DNA of 64,000 nucleotides from Deroplatys truncata (lineage: Eukaryota > Arthropoda > Insecta > Mantodea > Mantidae), in contig CM060978.1 in NCBI GenBank assembly GCA_030765065.1, forward strand, positions 111,457,692-111,521,691, written 5' to 3'. Below are positions 8,671 through 18,850 of the stretch, in pieces; within the stretch, counting starts at the first letter, position 1; each line of letters opens with the position of its first letter. The position numbers were made by a program, and so were the translations under genes. The notes below the pieces were generated by a model that made no database searches, was not told where the DNA came from, and saw nothing but the letters and a program-made list of their open reading frames with translations.

Positions 8671-9381
8671 ATGAGTTATACAGTTACAGTGAGTGGGCCA
8701 GACACTGTTATTTCAACGTATCTAAACCCTCCTCTACAGCTAGATCCTCCAGGTCATTATGAGATTGCTCTCTTGAATTTTGAAACAACCTATTCAATAC
8801 CAAATGTCGATGGAAGTAATAATAGATTTCATTATATTCATAATGGTAAACCTGAAACCATTGTCATCCCTCATGGAACCTACGAGATTGCCGATATCAA
8901 TACATTTCTAAAGGATAAACTAGAATTGAATGATGAAGTCTTCTTCATAAGGCCTAACAATAATACAATGAAGGCTGAAATTAAATGTCCTTATACAATA
9001 GACTTTTCTAAGGAAAGATCTATTGGTTCGCTTCTAGGATTCACAGACACTAAAATAATTCCTGCTGGAGAAGCGCTCGAATCTGACGATCTTGTGAATA
9101 TATTTAAAGTGAGTATCATAAGTGTGGAGTGCAGTATTGCAACAGGCTCTTTCATTGACGGTAAAAGCGGACATTCGCTCTACGAGTTTTTCCCTTCTGT
9201 TCCGCCAGGCTATCATATCTCTCAAGAACCTTCGAACCCAATATATTTACCAGTCATAGATACAAACTATATAGACCAGATCACTATTCGAGTGGTAGAT
9301 CAACACGGGAAGGCTATCAACTTCAGGAACGAAGTTATCACTACAAGACTCCACATAAGACGTAATGGCAATACATTTTAA
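8671..9381 (+). CDS. Penton-like minor capsid protein
   Basis: This 236-residue protein is strongly conserved with the element 2 homologue from MSYTV to IRRNGN. Its size, position next to the major capsid gene and beta-rich character fit the single jelly-roll penton of Polintons and adintoviruses, which forms capsid vertices. Prominent blocks are YEIALLNFETTYSIPN, FFIRPNNNTMKAEIKCP and ATGSFIDGKSGHS. The ATG at 8671 is the conserved start, 19 nt after the protease stop. The last 17 nt overlap the next small gene in another frame. Confidence 0.82.
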   Translation: MSYTVTVSGPDTVISTYLNPPLQLDPPGHYEIALLNFETTYSIPNVDGSNNRFHYIHNGKPETIVIPHGTYEIADINTFLKDKLELNDEVFFIRPNNNTMKAEIKCPYTIDFSKERSIGSLLGFTDTKIIPAGEALESDDLVNIFKVSIISVECSIATGSFIDGKSGHSLYEFFPSVPPGYHISQEPSNPIYLPVIDTNYIDQITIRVVDQHGKAINFRNEVITTRLHIRRNGNTF

Positions 9382-9508
9382 AAGACACCTCAAATACTAT
9401 AATAGACGACGTACACAGCGATCGAAGCATACTACCTCTTCAACTTCCGAGGAGTTAACACGTGCTAACCGCAAGTTCCTCGAAGAGTTAGGTTACAGGA
9501 CGCTATAA
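9365..9508 (+). CDS. Small basic protein, 47 aa, between penton and capsid
   Basis: The gene starts inside the penton 3' end (17-nt overlap). Its TAA shares a base with the capsid ATG (TAATG, 9506-9510). The product is rich in Arg, Lys and His in its first half and ends NRKFLEELGYRTL. Element 2 encodes a 49-residue counterpart at 40579-40728 with the same overlap at both ends and a matching C-terminus (NRRFLEALGFRIL). Conservation of frame, length, charge and C-terminal motif argues it is real. A DNA-condensing core peptide is one possibility; I do not recognise a family. Confidence 0.72.
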   Translation: MAIHFKRHLKYYNRRRTQRSKHTTSSTSEELTRANRKFLEELGYRTL

Positions 9509-10722
9509 TGGACATCTTAAATGTGACAGAAGTTCCAGCCTTTGACGACAAGATCACCAAGGAGGAGGAGCATATTTTTCTTCCATACAACACCTCCGCT
9601 CTGGATGTAAACGATGAAATTAGAATACCATGCCAAGCTGAAGATTTGTATACGCTGCCTAACAAGAGTTATCTCTACATCGAAGGTGCTCTCGCCAAGG
9701 TAGATGGATCCCCTACTACTACATCGAAGCTCACTAATAATGCTATAACCTTCATGTTTGATGAGATACGTCTAGATATGAATGCTACAACTATAGACAG
9801 AACAAGGAATCCAGGAATTACTACAACTATACGAAATTATGTGACTCTCAACCCTATGGAATCGAATCGTCTGCTGAATGCTGGATGGGCCTATCCTGGT
9901 GAAGAAGTTGATATAGTACACGCTACGAATGGAGCTTTCAATGCTGTAGTCCCTCTCTCGATGCTCCTAGGATTTGCTGATGACCACAAGGAACTTATAC
10001 TCAACAGCAAGTTTGAATTGATTCTCATAAGATCCAAAGACTCTAGAAACTGTGTTCTGAGTTCGAATGGAGAGGAAGCTAATGTAAAGTTAACTAGAAT
10101 CGAATGGAGGATGCCTGTAATTCGTCTTTCCGATGCTGAAAGAGTTCACATTCTAAAAATTGTCAAGTCTGATAAACCTCTACACATTGCCTTTCGATCT
10201 ATGGATCTTCATACCCAGCCTGCTGTACCCCAGACAAGATCTTTCACGTGGAATGTAGCAACAACATCTAAGCTCGAGAAACCTCGCTTCATCATAGTGT
10301 GTGCTCAGACTGCAAGATTGGGCGATTATAGCAAGAACAGTTCCGAGTTTGATCACTGCAACATTACTAATATGAGACTATTCCTCAACAGTGAATGCTA
10401 CCCCTACCATGATTTGAACTTGGACTTTAAAAATTCAAAGTTTGCTTCACTATATGAAATGTACTGTAAATTTCAAAGTTCCTACTATGAAAGAGAGAAT
10501 TATCCCCTCTTGAAGAGAAAGGATTTTCTTCACCGTGCACCATTATTCGTAATAGACTGTTCTCACCAACCCGAGGAGGTTATAAATGGAGCTGTGAACA
10601 TCAGAATCGAGATTCAAGCAACTGTAAATATACCAGCCCAGACGTCACTGTACTGCCTGATTCTACACGACAAAGTATTTACCTACAAACCTCTTTCTCA
10701 CGTGATGCAAGCACTTATATAA
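9508..10722 (+). CDS. Major capsid protein, double jelly-roll (hexon-like)
   Basis: This 404-residue protein is the major capsid candidate, expected to form pseudo-hexameric trimers. It carries conserved Polinton capsid blocks: IRIPCQAEDLYTLPN, DRTRNPGITT.. RNY, ESNRLLNAGW.YPGE, VPLSMLLGFADDHK and QPAVPQTRSFTWNVATT. It aligns with the element 2 protein along its whole length. The ATG at 9508 overlaps the preceding stop. It is the last gene of the rightward cluster and ends 62 nt before an AATAAA. Confidence 0.9.
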   Translation: MDILNVTEVPAFDDKITKEEEHIFLPYNTSALDVNDEIRIPCQAEDLYTLPNKSYLYIEGALAKVDGSPTTTSKLTNNAITFMFDEIRLDMNATTIDRTRNPGITTTIRNYVTLNPMESNRLLNAGWAYPGEEVDIVHATNGAFNAVVPLSMLLGFADDHKELILNSKFELILIRSKDSRNCVLSSNGEEANVKLTRIEWRMPVIRLSDAERVHILKIVKSDKPLHIAFRSMDLHTQPAVPQTRSFTWNVATTSKLEKPRFIIVCAQTARLGDYSKNSSEFDHCNITNMRLFLNSECYPYHDLNLDFKNSKFASLYEMYCKFQSSYYERENYPLLKRKDFLHRAPLFVIDCSHQPEEVINGAVNIRIEIQATVNIPAQTSLYCLILHDKVFTYKPLSHVMQALI

Positions 10723-10784
10723 TTATGCATACGTTTGGGTGAATGGTTTTTGTAAAGGAATGTACAAGGATACGTTTTATGAAT

Positions 10785-10790
10785 AATAAA
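10785..10790 (+). terminator. Polyadenylation signal of late cluster
   Basis: AATAAA lies 63 nt after the capsid stop. The opposing leftward gene ends at 10804, and its own AATAAA (on minus, near 10814) is inside its last codons. The two converging transcripts probably overlap at their 3' ends. Element 2 has the same arrangement (41994-41999). Confidence 0.6.
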
Positions 10791-10803
10791 TTGAATTCAT
10801 ATA

Positions 10804-11286
10804 CTAAAACACTCTTTTATTGACTTTAGCATACATTTCAAGCATTTTCCTTCTTCCCCTCCTACTCCCTGAAAAACTAATTGCTCCTGACTTGCAGAAA
10901 TCATTTAAAATATTCAAATGTCTTTCAATATAGGGCGATAGCCGTTTTAGGTTCCTTACACCCTCAATGCCTAAAGATATTACATTATTATTTAAACACG
11001 TATTTATGAAATGAATTGAACTGTCAAAAAATACAATAATATTGTATGCATAAATTACATTGTCACAATATTCATCACACGCAAACTTTTTTTCTTGGCT
11101 TAGGTAATCTTCAATTATTGAAATGTTTTTGGATATTATATCCCAGTCTGATTTTGTAATATAAACAATTGATTTATCACTTTCACAATTTATGTAGAGG
11201 GATGGAATGTCATAGTATAGTCCAATGTTCACGGAATGGGAGGGGGAGATGCTGACGTCATCAAACGCCTGTGATTGATTCTCCAT
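10804..11286 (-). CDS. Conserved Polinton protein of unknown function (frame B)
   Basis: This 160-residue protein is homologous to 42021-42488 in element 2. Shared features are SVNIGLYY[DE].P, a [YF][IM]TK.DW.II segment, YNI.VF, a long helix around LKRLSPYIERHL and a basic tail (RRGRRKMLEMY). The start at 11286 is chosen because both copies place a methionine after PRR[S/E] exactly 17 residues before SVNIGLYY. The same frame is open further upstream to the splice acceptor at 11417, so a longer spliced form with an Arg/Gly-rich N-terminus is also possible. It overlaps the last exon of the Cys/His gene in a different frame. I do not recognise a family. Confidence 0.68.
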   Translation of the reverse strand: MENQSQAFDDVSISPSHSVNIGLYYDIPSLYINCESDKSIVYITKSDWDIISKNISIIEDYLSQEKKFACDEYCDNVIYAYNIIVFFDSSIHFINTCLNNNVISLGIEGVRNLKRLSPYIERHLNILNDFCKSGAISFSGSRRGRRKMLEMYAKVNKRVF

Positions 11287-12177
11287 GCTCCTCCGGGGTA
11301 TCTTCAATGAATAAGAAGACCCTAGGACCCTCGTTGAGTATCCTCCTCTTACAACTCCTCTTCTGCTTTCTCTTCCCAGTCTCGTTCTGCCTCTTCCTCC
11401 GCTCCCTCCTCGCACCCCTGCAACATATATTCAAAACAATGTTAGAAATAGGTTTAGTTAATGATTTCATGCCTTCTGAAAGAGAAAATACAAATATTAG
11501 AAAAATCCTCTCCCATTGCCACACAAAAAAAGTACTATCAAAGCGTGTCATACTCACTTCAAGGGTTTGCGCGTTTCTGCGTGTATCTCGGGCGAGCAAT
11601 CTGGAATCGTCTGATTTATCCCATCCTGTAGCATCGTTGCTTTATCATCATCAGAGGTAGTAGTAATGGCTGGTAGTGGAGCGCCATCCTCATCCATAGG
11701 CTGTGTATGGCGCTCTGCGATTGGATATTCCACTATATCGACAATACGTCTCTCAGGATCCAGCTCCTCTATTGGCACGGGTACCTTAGGCTCAGTCATT
11801 CGCAGTCTGTAATAATTTAATTTTAGGTTAGACATAGAGTAGCATTAGAAGCAGTAAATGAAAATGTAATTTAACGTTTCTTCTACTTACTCGAGTTTTC
11901 TCCTCCTGCGTTGGTAGACGTCGCAGTTGTCGTTACATAGGAAGAATGATGTCATGCGTTCATGCTGGGCCGGGTTAGTACAAAGTATAGAATGCATGTA
12001 TCCCGTGCACGACTCTGTATCACATTCTGTTAGATGTTTCGATACGAAGACATCGTCAACTTCCTCGACATCGCTAAGGTCGTCCACATCATCACCCATG
12101 CGATTTTCACTGAAAGAATAAAATAATTTCAAGTTAGTTTTCATTTAACATACGTACAATATATTACCGAGTTATAG

Positions 12178-12217
<40 letters not shown>

Positions 12218-12425
12218 CTTACATGTTCGCTCCTCGATAAACAGGACAGCTCTCTGTACACACTTCCAGTGTAGTCATCTGATCATGATGCGATGGTTGA
12301 GTACACAACACTGAATGCATTAAACCATTGCATGTTTCGGTATGGAAGTATACGTAGTGAAAATAATCTTCTCCGCACTCGCTCCAGTAATCATTCATCT
12401 CAGATGCACGACTATCACCAGCCAT
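11261..12425 (-). CDS. Spliced four-exon gene with duplicated Cys/His module
   Basis: The exons I infer are 12223-12425, 11891-12109, 11558-11806 and 11261-11417. Donors are GTAAGT, GTAAGT and GTGAGT; acceptors are CTTTCAG, ATTACAG and GTTGCAG. All three introns split codons after two bases, and joining keeps one open frame of 275 aa. Exons 1 and 2 each carry one copy of a Cys/His module (C.G.MHS.LC..P..H..M......C...C.VY), suggesting an exon duplication and metal binding. Exon 3 is acidic; exon 4 is very basic. Element 2 has the same exon number, phases and modules (42436-43528). The start MAG is shared. A regulatory or nucleic-acid-binding role is only a guess. Confidence 0.72.
12180..12216. 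repeat. (TA)n microsatellite in intron 1
   Basis: This is about 18 TA units immediately downstream (minus strand) of the exon 1 donor of the Cys/His gene. It is slippage-prone and lies entirely within the intron. Confidence 0.95.
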
Positions 12426-12477
12426 TTCGATTATCACTGAACGAACAATAAATTGATCGCTCTGGCTGCCGACGTTC

Positions 12478-12485
12478 CTTATATA
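12478..12485 (-). promoter_or_regulatory. TATA box for the Cys/His gene
   Basis: TATATAAG on minus lies 53 bp upstream of the MAG start codon. A TCAATT initiator-like word lies about 31 bp downstream (12451-12456). Element 2 has TATATAAG at the equivalent place (43605-43612). Confidence 0.55.
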
Positions 12486-12829
12486 CTGATGACTGTGACG
12501 TCACGCGGCTGTGGAGGGGGATGAATGCATGTTGAGACCTGTTATTCGTCTCCAGGCAGAGCCCAGCTGTCTATTTTTTGAATACAATCACCTTTTTTAA
12601 TAACATTTATAATATTTAACTATAATGTTATCCGTATTTATTTTACTTTTAATAACATATGTAGTATTCACCAATCAATGAGACGCTTCTGAATTATGAA
12701 TACTTTATTCGCAATATTTTATTGAAAGAAATAAGAACTATGAAACTTAATCATTAATTATCAGGGAAAAAATTGTCTAGACTTGGGTTTTTCCACGGTT
12801 TGTGATGGAAATTCTACGAGCTAAAAGGT

Positions 12830-13233
12830 ATTTACATTGAGTGTCTGGGGGTTTTTCAGAGCACTTAGGAAAACAATTACTGGCATTGTTCGCTAATGAG
12901 GTGAAAGCGTCTAAAGATGTCAGCTAATAGAGGTCACCGTTACCATCAGACAGAAGTAGGTTACGGGTTTTTTCATTACATGCCGGGCTCTTGTTCGCTA
13001 ATGGAGTGAAAGCGTCTAACGGGTCAGCTAATGTGTGTCACCGTTACCTCCAGACGGAAGTATGTCGTTGATCGCTAATGTATGTAAACAGATCCGGAAT
13101 GTAAACTTAAAAGCCTATTAATGTTGTGAAAGCGTCTAACATGTTCAGCTAATGGACAAGCGCTTTCCCCAGATAGAAGAAGAAGGCTGCAGTGTTTCAT
13201 TACATGACAGACTGTTACCGTGAGCAGACTACT
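12830..13233. repeat. Sub-repeat block, probable right terminal repeat of element 1
   Basis: Degenerate units begin near 12890, 12992 and 13118 (with a weak one at 13068). They share TTCGCTAATG.. GTGAAAGCGTCTAA.. GTCAGCTAATG, then GTCACCGTTACC.. CAGAC.GAAGTA, and two share CATTACATG.C.G. The organisation mirrors the 75-80 bp sub-repeats in the terminal repeats of element 2, although the sequence differs. It ends in GCAGACTACT at 13233; element 2 also ends in ACTACT. The missing left end prevents confirmation. Confidence 0.55.
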
Positions 13234-16200
13234 TATACTCACGCTCCAGTCAACAATTCATTAATCAAAAAACTTAATTGCTCGAGGATGCAATCTGCAG
13301 ACCTTAGTAATCATAAAAAAAATGTTTGACGAACATTACCTAATTAATTTGCCGGGGGGCGGCAGGACTCGAGAAAACAATTCCCTCAAGTCAGGACGCC
13401 TCAGTAGAACGCATGGGAGAGGGGGTAGGACCTGTTAGCACAGACACTGTCGGCATTAGGTGAGCACACAAAGCGAGAGGGGGCGGGGCCTAACGACACG
13501 AGACCTGGCGGCATGTAAGCCCTCAAAGGGAGGGGGCGGGGCTTGTCGGCGTAGAACAAAGAACTTTATCGCTTGTCGGCATCTCTCTGTGCGCAGCTCT
13601 CTCATTTTATTTCTACTCAAGGTCAAAAATGTGTATTTACAAGTTGTTTCTTCGCCAAACTGAAGCCCTTCAGAACACAATGATAATTTATCACGCGCAA
13701 AGCAATTTAGTATTTGCGTCACAGTATAACAATTCGCAATGAAATATTATTCGTTACTAATATTATGTAGCACTTTCACGTATTATATCCAAATAAATCA
13801 CATTACGAGTGCGGAATACAATGAAAATAACACCAACCGATAGGTTAACCACACTATATAATATTGCATTAATGTATACTTAGTTTGGAAAATTGCCTGG
13901 TAATTATTTCTTCATAATCGCCTTCATCCGCTCCATTTTGTGGTAATCCACGGAGCTCTCGATGTACAGACACGGCCAGCTTATGTATAACCTAATCAGT
14001 TCGCATACGAGATACCTTGGCCGGGTAGTCATTTTTGTTTACTTTTCACTTTCAGCCATGTTGCAGATTTCGTGACGCACTGTGAATACTCGCATTTCAA
14101 TCATTGTGAAATCTTTGACCGTTTAGAGCATGTCCTTATTTGTTTTCAAGACTTTGAAAGACTTTAAGAGCATTGGAAGCAATTTGACAAGAAAAGTTGT
14201 ACCTAAAGTTGCGACAACTCTTGAAAAGTCTTGTAAAGTATTGAATTTGACAAAACTTTGATCGTGTACAAGTGACTTTAGACTACATAAGCTAAGGTCC
14301 GGGAAGCAAATTCAGTCTTCTTTTGAACTCACTTGCGGGCATAAACTGCGACACTCCGCTAAAGCATTCCGCGCCAATTTTTTCGGTATAAAACGCAACA
14401 CAAGGAAATATCGTGCGCGCTACGGTAACAAGTTTAAAAGTATTCGTGTGAACTCACCTGCCGCTAGAAACTACAGCCATCAGAGAAACAATTCCGTGCT
14501 AAGTATTAAATGCATAGTAAGAAACAATGAAATGTGTGCGCGAAGCGAACAAACTTCAAGTAAATATTAACAATTAATTCGACGCAATATTGTGTGCGCG
14601 AAGTAATCCCCGAAAGTTCAATGCAGTGGAAATGCGTCAATTATCGCTACACTAATCTTTGTAAAGTGCTATTGTTATTAATCTCAACATTTATACTTGA
14701 AACTTAACTAAAGTAAATACTACAAATTCAAACTTAACCACAGTCTTCATTTTAGTAAGTCTTCTTATGAGGCACGCCCTGGAGGTATCCATATCCAACC
14801 TCATGTTCAACAATAATCATCATCAGTCGACAGCAGCCGAGGCCCCGAGAACTTCAAGTGCAGCAACTAAAATATGGAGACACGCCCTCGTAACTAGCCC
14901 ACTCAACCTGTAAATACTATTATCTCACTTCGAGCCGACCAAGCACAGTAACGGCTCAAACCTATTACTTTTGAGTCGAACAAATAGTATTCGTCTGTTT
15001 ATCCTTCGCCACTAATGCTGCATAATTAATAAGAATTAAATCCCAACAGACGAGAGGGACAACGACGCAGCCCGATTCTAAGCAATGATGACTAAATTAA
15101 GAAACTACATCCACAGAGTGTAAATTTAAAACAAACTTGTTGCTATTGTCTGTACAAAACGAGAAGGAATCTGGGGCGGAGCTAGATAACACCGGTGAAA
15201 GTCGCTCAGCCAATAGCGAGGTTGCCTAGTTCCAGTGCCGCGTGGTCTCACTGTAGGCCACTGTTTCAATTGCGCTGTTTACAGTTGTTAAGTACTCATC
15301 ATGTATAGTATTATTAGCTGAGCAGGGCTAAACATTTTGAATCAGACTGTCCAAAAACCGTGTCTCTACTATGTTTGGTTCTTTGGTTATGTATCAAAGC
15401 AGATATTTATGAGGGTTGCTGAAAGACCTTGACCATTGTACACCACCATCAGCAGTATTGTGTTTGCGTTCGGTCTGCTTGCAAGAGCTTAGAGCCGTTG
15501 AGTTCCGACAAGGGAAGACGTGTGCACCTCAGTTCTTAATTTGTTGCTTGTAATTTACCTTTTAGACGTTGTATTTATACGCGAACATGTTCTTTATATA
15601 AGCTTAAAGTTACAAAGTTTGTTACAAGTGTAGTGGTTTTAATTAACTGTTTAACAATGATGAAAGCGTGCCCGCTGGACTCCGCGCCAAGTAATAGGGG
15701 TGAATGAATGTGTATGCTACACTGGCCATCTCGCTCACAAACAATCGGCCAACGCAGCGCTCCTACTGGCGCTCCATTGGCTTGTTTCAGATTCCTTCTC
15801 GTTTCGTACGGGTTATAAAGAAGAACGCCAGTGTGTTTTATGAGGCGCAGACGCGTTTGATTACGCAGCAGAGAACATGTGCAAGAAGAATGAAGAATAT
15901 AATCGATACGTCTGAGGCTGAGCAGTGATCTCGTGGGATTAAATGTAGTTACGTGGGAAAACTCCGTGGTAGATTATTAGTTAAAACTCCGCAAAGACGC
16001 ATTGAGAAAAAACTTTCACCAGTAAGAGAGGTATCTAAACTGAAATTTCGCGAGGCAGTGTAATTATATTAAAACTCCCCATCGCCATTATTAAATACAC
16101 TATTAGTAATTATTATTATTAAAGAAATAATTAAAGTAATTTAAAGCTTAAGTTTGAAAATACAAAGCGATACGTTCTTGAGATTCTGTTGGAACCAGAT

Positions 16201-18177
16201 TTGTTAAGGGTAGATTAGTATTTAATTTAATTTTGTTACAATTCAGATTAATGTGAATAGATTTTGTTGATTGTAAGAACCACAAAATACTTAAAACATT
16301 TTTTTATTAAGTGTCTCAAGGACTAAGGTCAAGGGAAGCTATAAATTCAATAAAACGAGTTTATCAAATGAATACCGAATTTATTATTTCAGTAGTGCAG
16401 TAAAAAAATTAAATATGTATTCATATAATTTAAAAGCGAGTAATTTTGGAAACACCACGTGCATGAACAACCGCCACAGGTTTAAGGGCGAAGTCTCATT
16501 TCAGTCACACCGTGAAACAATTAGAATCATTTTTCAGTAATACGATGAACACTGATAGTTTTCCGTTAATGTAATTGAGCTTAACGAATGCTTGCCATGT
16601 CAATTATTTCGAGACCGAAGGTCGAACTTCTACGATTTATATAAGGCAATCAAATTATAATAGCAGAGCGTTCCATTTTTACCTTGTACTTTATATAATC
16701 ATAATCATTAAGGCAGTGAATTTTCTGTAATTTTTTCCTAGTAAAAAAACATCCAAGTTTTTAATTTTTATTCAAAGCAGAACCGTGTAAATGTCGGAAG
16801 TTAAACTACAATAATAATAGAGGGACATTTATGGCTGTGACAACATACGAACAGCCGATACAGTTTTTCGCTCCGGAACCGAAACACAGATGAGATTAAA
16901 GCAAATAAACCTTGGTGGGAGGGAAGTACTATCACTTATTATTTTTCAAGCAGAATATTATTGATTATTCTATGTAATAGAACGAATTATTTATCTAGAA
17001 AATTTGAAAATCACCATTTGCACTTGCTAGCATTATTTCACATATAAAATGAGCTAATACAACCCATAAAATGACATGTTTTAAAACCTTACTATAAATG
17101 GTTAATTAGCCTAAAAATACTTGCCACTAGAGGTTGTGCCTTTTTACAGTAAAGGCATTTGCGGCGGCGATTTTTGAGGTGAGTTACCTGCTCTGCCAAG
17201 CGGTGATTACGGCAGTATTGAATCTGGATACTCTGCCTGTCGCTCTCCGTTGCTGAAGTCGGGTTTGAAGGTCCCTTTATGGCTGTGATGCTCTGCTCCT
17301 CCCCCGCCTCGGCTACTTATGTTATTATAGGGCTCTGGATATTAGGATGAGCATGGGTTCTGGTCCCTGGGTAAAGAAGATTTTATGCATGGTATCACTT
17401 CTCACTTTTATTCACTCGGCCATCTTAAATACTGAAATTCTAATCCAGGAAACCACCATCTCACTCTTTGTAATGCTACGTTTATTGTACACACTTTGCC
17501 TTCGGTCCTCGCGCACCTCTAATCACGTGCCATTTCGCGTTCTTGACTAAGGCGGCGGAAATAATTTAGAATTTATACTTCTAACACGCTGCTTCGCGGC
17601 GATAAATACTGAAAATGTCGGAGTATTCGAATTATTCGGCACTTTCAACTCTTTCCGGCAAATTTTCCACCTCGGTCATAGCATGTTTGCTTAGACGACC
17701 GTACTTTTAGAAACGCCCCGAATCTTCTGCTTGACTCGATTTTTGTCGGAATCGTGTCTTAGATCTCTCTGTTCCCAGATTGGATGGAATTCTCGTGCTC
17801 TTGAACGTGTCCGATTCTTACGTAGTTAAGTTATATTTATTGGCTAATCTTAACATCACATGTCTTATTTCTAAAATGGCGATGGTTATTCCCCGAAATA
17901 TATACCCGCTTTTTCCTCCCGCTTGACTTGGTCACGAATTATTGAATAAAAGTACAAAAGGTACCCTCTTGGAAGTTTACAAAGGATTCCCTTGCTAGGC
18001 AGCGCCATAAAGTTAACTTGCCGATGCAATTTTTCTGTACTCAAAACTTGGCGATTCTGGACAGTTTACAGGCATTAACTTACAAATAACATTTCATCTA
18101 ATTTTACTATCCTTAAAATAGTCTTAACCTAACAACATTAGCATGAAAAGATTACAATATGATAAACAATCTACTGT

Positions 18178-18180
<3 letters not shown>
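13234..18180. other. Intergenic sequence, no gene supported
   Basis: No reading frame with recognisable domains was found on either strand. Points of note are a GC-rich patch at about 13410-13560, in which a ~58-bp unit ending GGGGGCGGGGC is partly repeated; CCAAT-like words near 15210 (AGCCAATAGCG); and a purine/CpG-richer stretch at 15180-15260 that could be a promoter. The open frame at 15704-15928 has no supporting features. The rest is AT-rich and unremarkable. Confidence 0.5.

Positions 18181-18181
<1 letters not shown>

Positions 18182-18214
<33 letters not shown>
18182..18214. repeat. (TA)n microsatellite
   Basis: About 16 uninterrupted TA dinucleotides just before the second copy of dispersed repeat Y. 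Confidence 0.95.
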
Positions 18215-18216
<2 letters not shown>

Positions 18217-18299
18217 ATCTGACACGATATTATGAATATTGTTAGCTACCAGACGCAATTACAAACTTATTGAACACAAATGACAGGTGTTACAATACT

Positions 18300-18850
18300 T
18301 TAATTTGTATTCCGTTTACCTTTCTCATGTTAACTGCCCAGTCTTTTATAAATGTTTGCAATCCGTTGTGTTTATGTTTGCTTTTCCAGTTTATGATGCT
18401 TCAGTTGACAAAATTTATCACAACCATGCTTTGTATTCATTTTCGCATTCTGAGGCTTAATCTAATAATTAGGTGATTTATTTCTTGTTTCGTAGTCAGG
18501 TCAAACTTTTTCAGAAGCCATTTTGTCGTTGAATTTAGTATTTGCTTCCAGTGCACACATGTTCGTTATACTTGATCGTAAAAGAGAACGAAATAATTGC
18601 CGAGCGAGCATGGTTCCGAATCAGCGTTACACAGAGTGTGATGCACGTGATATACAACGTTTGGTTGATATCCGGCATTTTCAAGTAGTAATTGGCGATG
18701 ACCGACATATCAGCGAATATATAGTTCGACAGCTTGTTGATTGGCCGAATGCCAAAATATCAAATTCAATAGTTCATCTTTCAGATGTGTTTATATCCAA
18801 ACTACACCATTATTCTGCAAACGTAATGCAGTATTAGGTCATACTCAATT
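18300..18850. repeat. Dispersed repeat Y, copy 2
   Basis: Related to 150-560 in the same orientation (see that entry). An open frame here (18523-18837) has no counterpart in the other copy and no recognisable domain, so I do not call it a gene. Confidence 0.5.

Larger units (their letters stand above)
2292..13233. mobile_element. Polinton/Maverick element 1 (adintovirus-like), left end missing
   Basis: This is a virus-derived self-synthesising DNA transposon. It carries PolB (truncated), integrase, a conserved unknown, a fibre-like protein, packaging ATPase, PLA2 protein, adenain-like protease, penton, a small basic protein, major capsid, a small conserved unknown and a spliced Cys/His gene. 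Order and orientation match element 2 (27755-44335) gene for gene. The left boundary is where homology to element 2 PolB stops (about 2292-2300), so the left terminal repeat is gone. The right boundary is inferred from ACTACT at 13228-13233, the terminal hexamer of element 2, following a block of sub-repeats. With one end lost, no target duplication can be tested. Confidence 0.9.

Noticed and set aside
15704..15928. 74-codon frame downstream of a CCAAT-containing GC-richer stretch as a host gene
   Set aside because: Low-complexity composition without domains. Promoter-like words alone are insufficient.
18523..18837. 104-codon plus frame
   Set aside because: Lies inside dispersed repeat Y and is not open in the other copy. 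No domain recognised.
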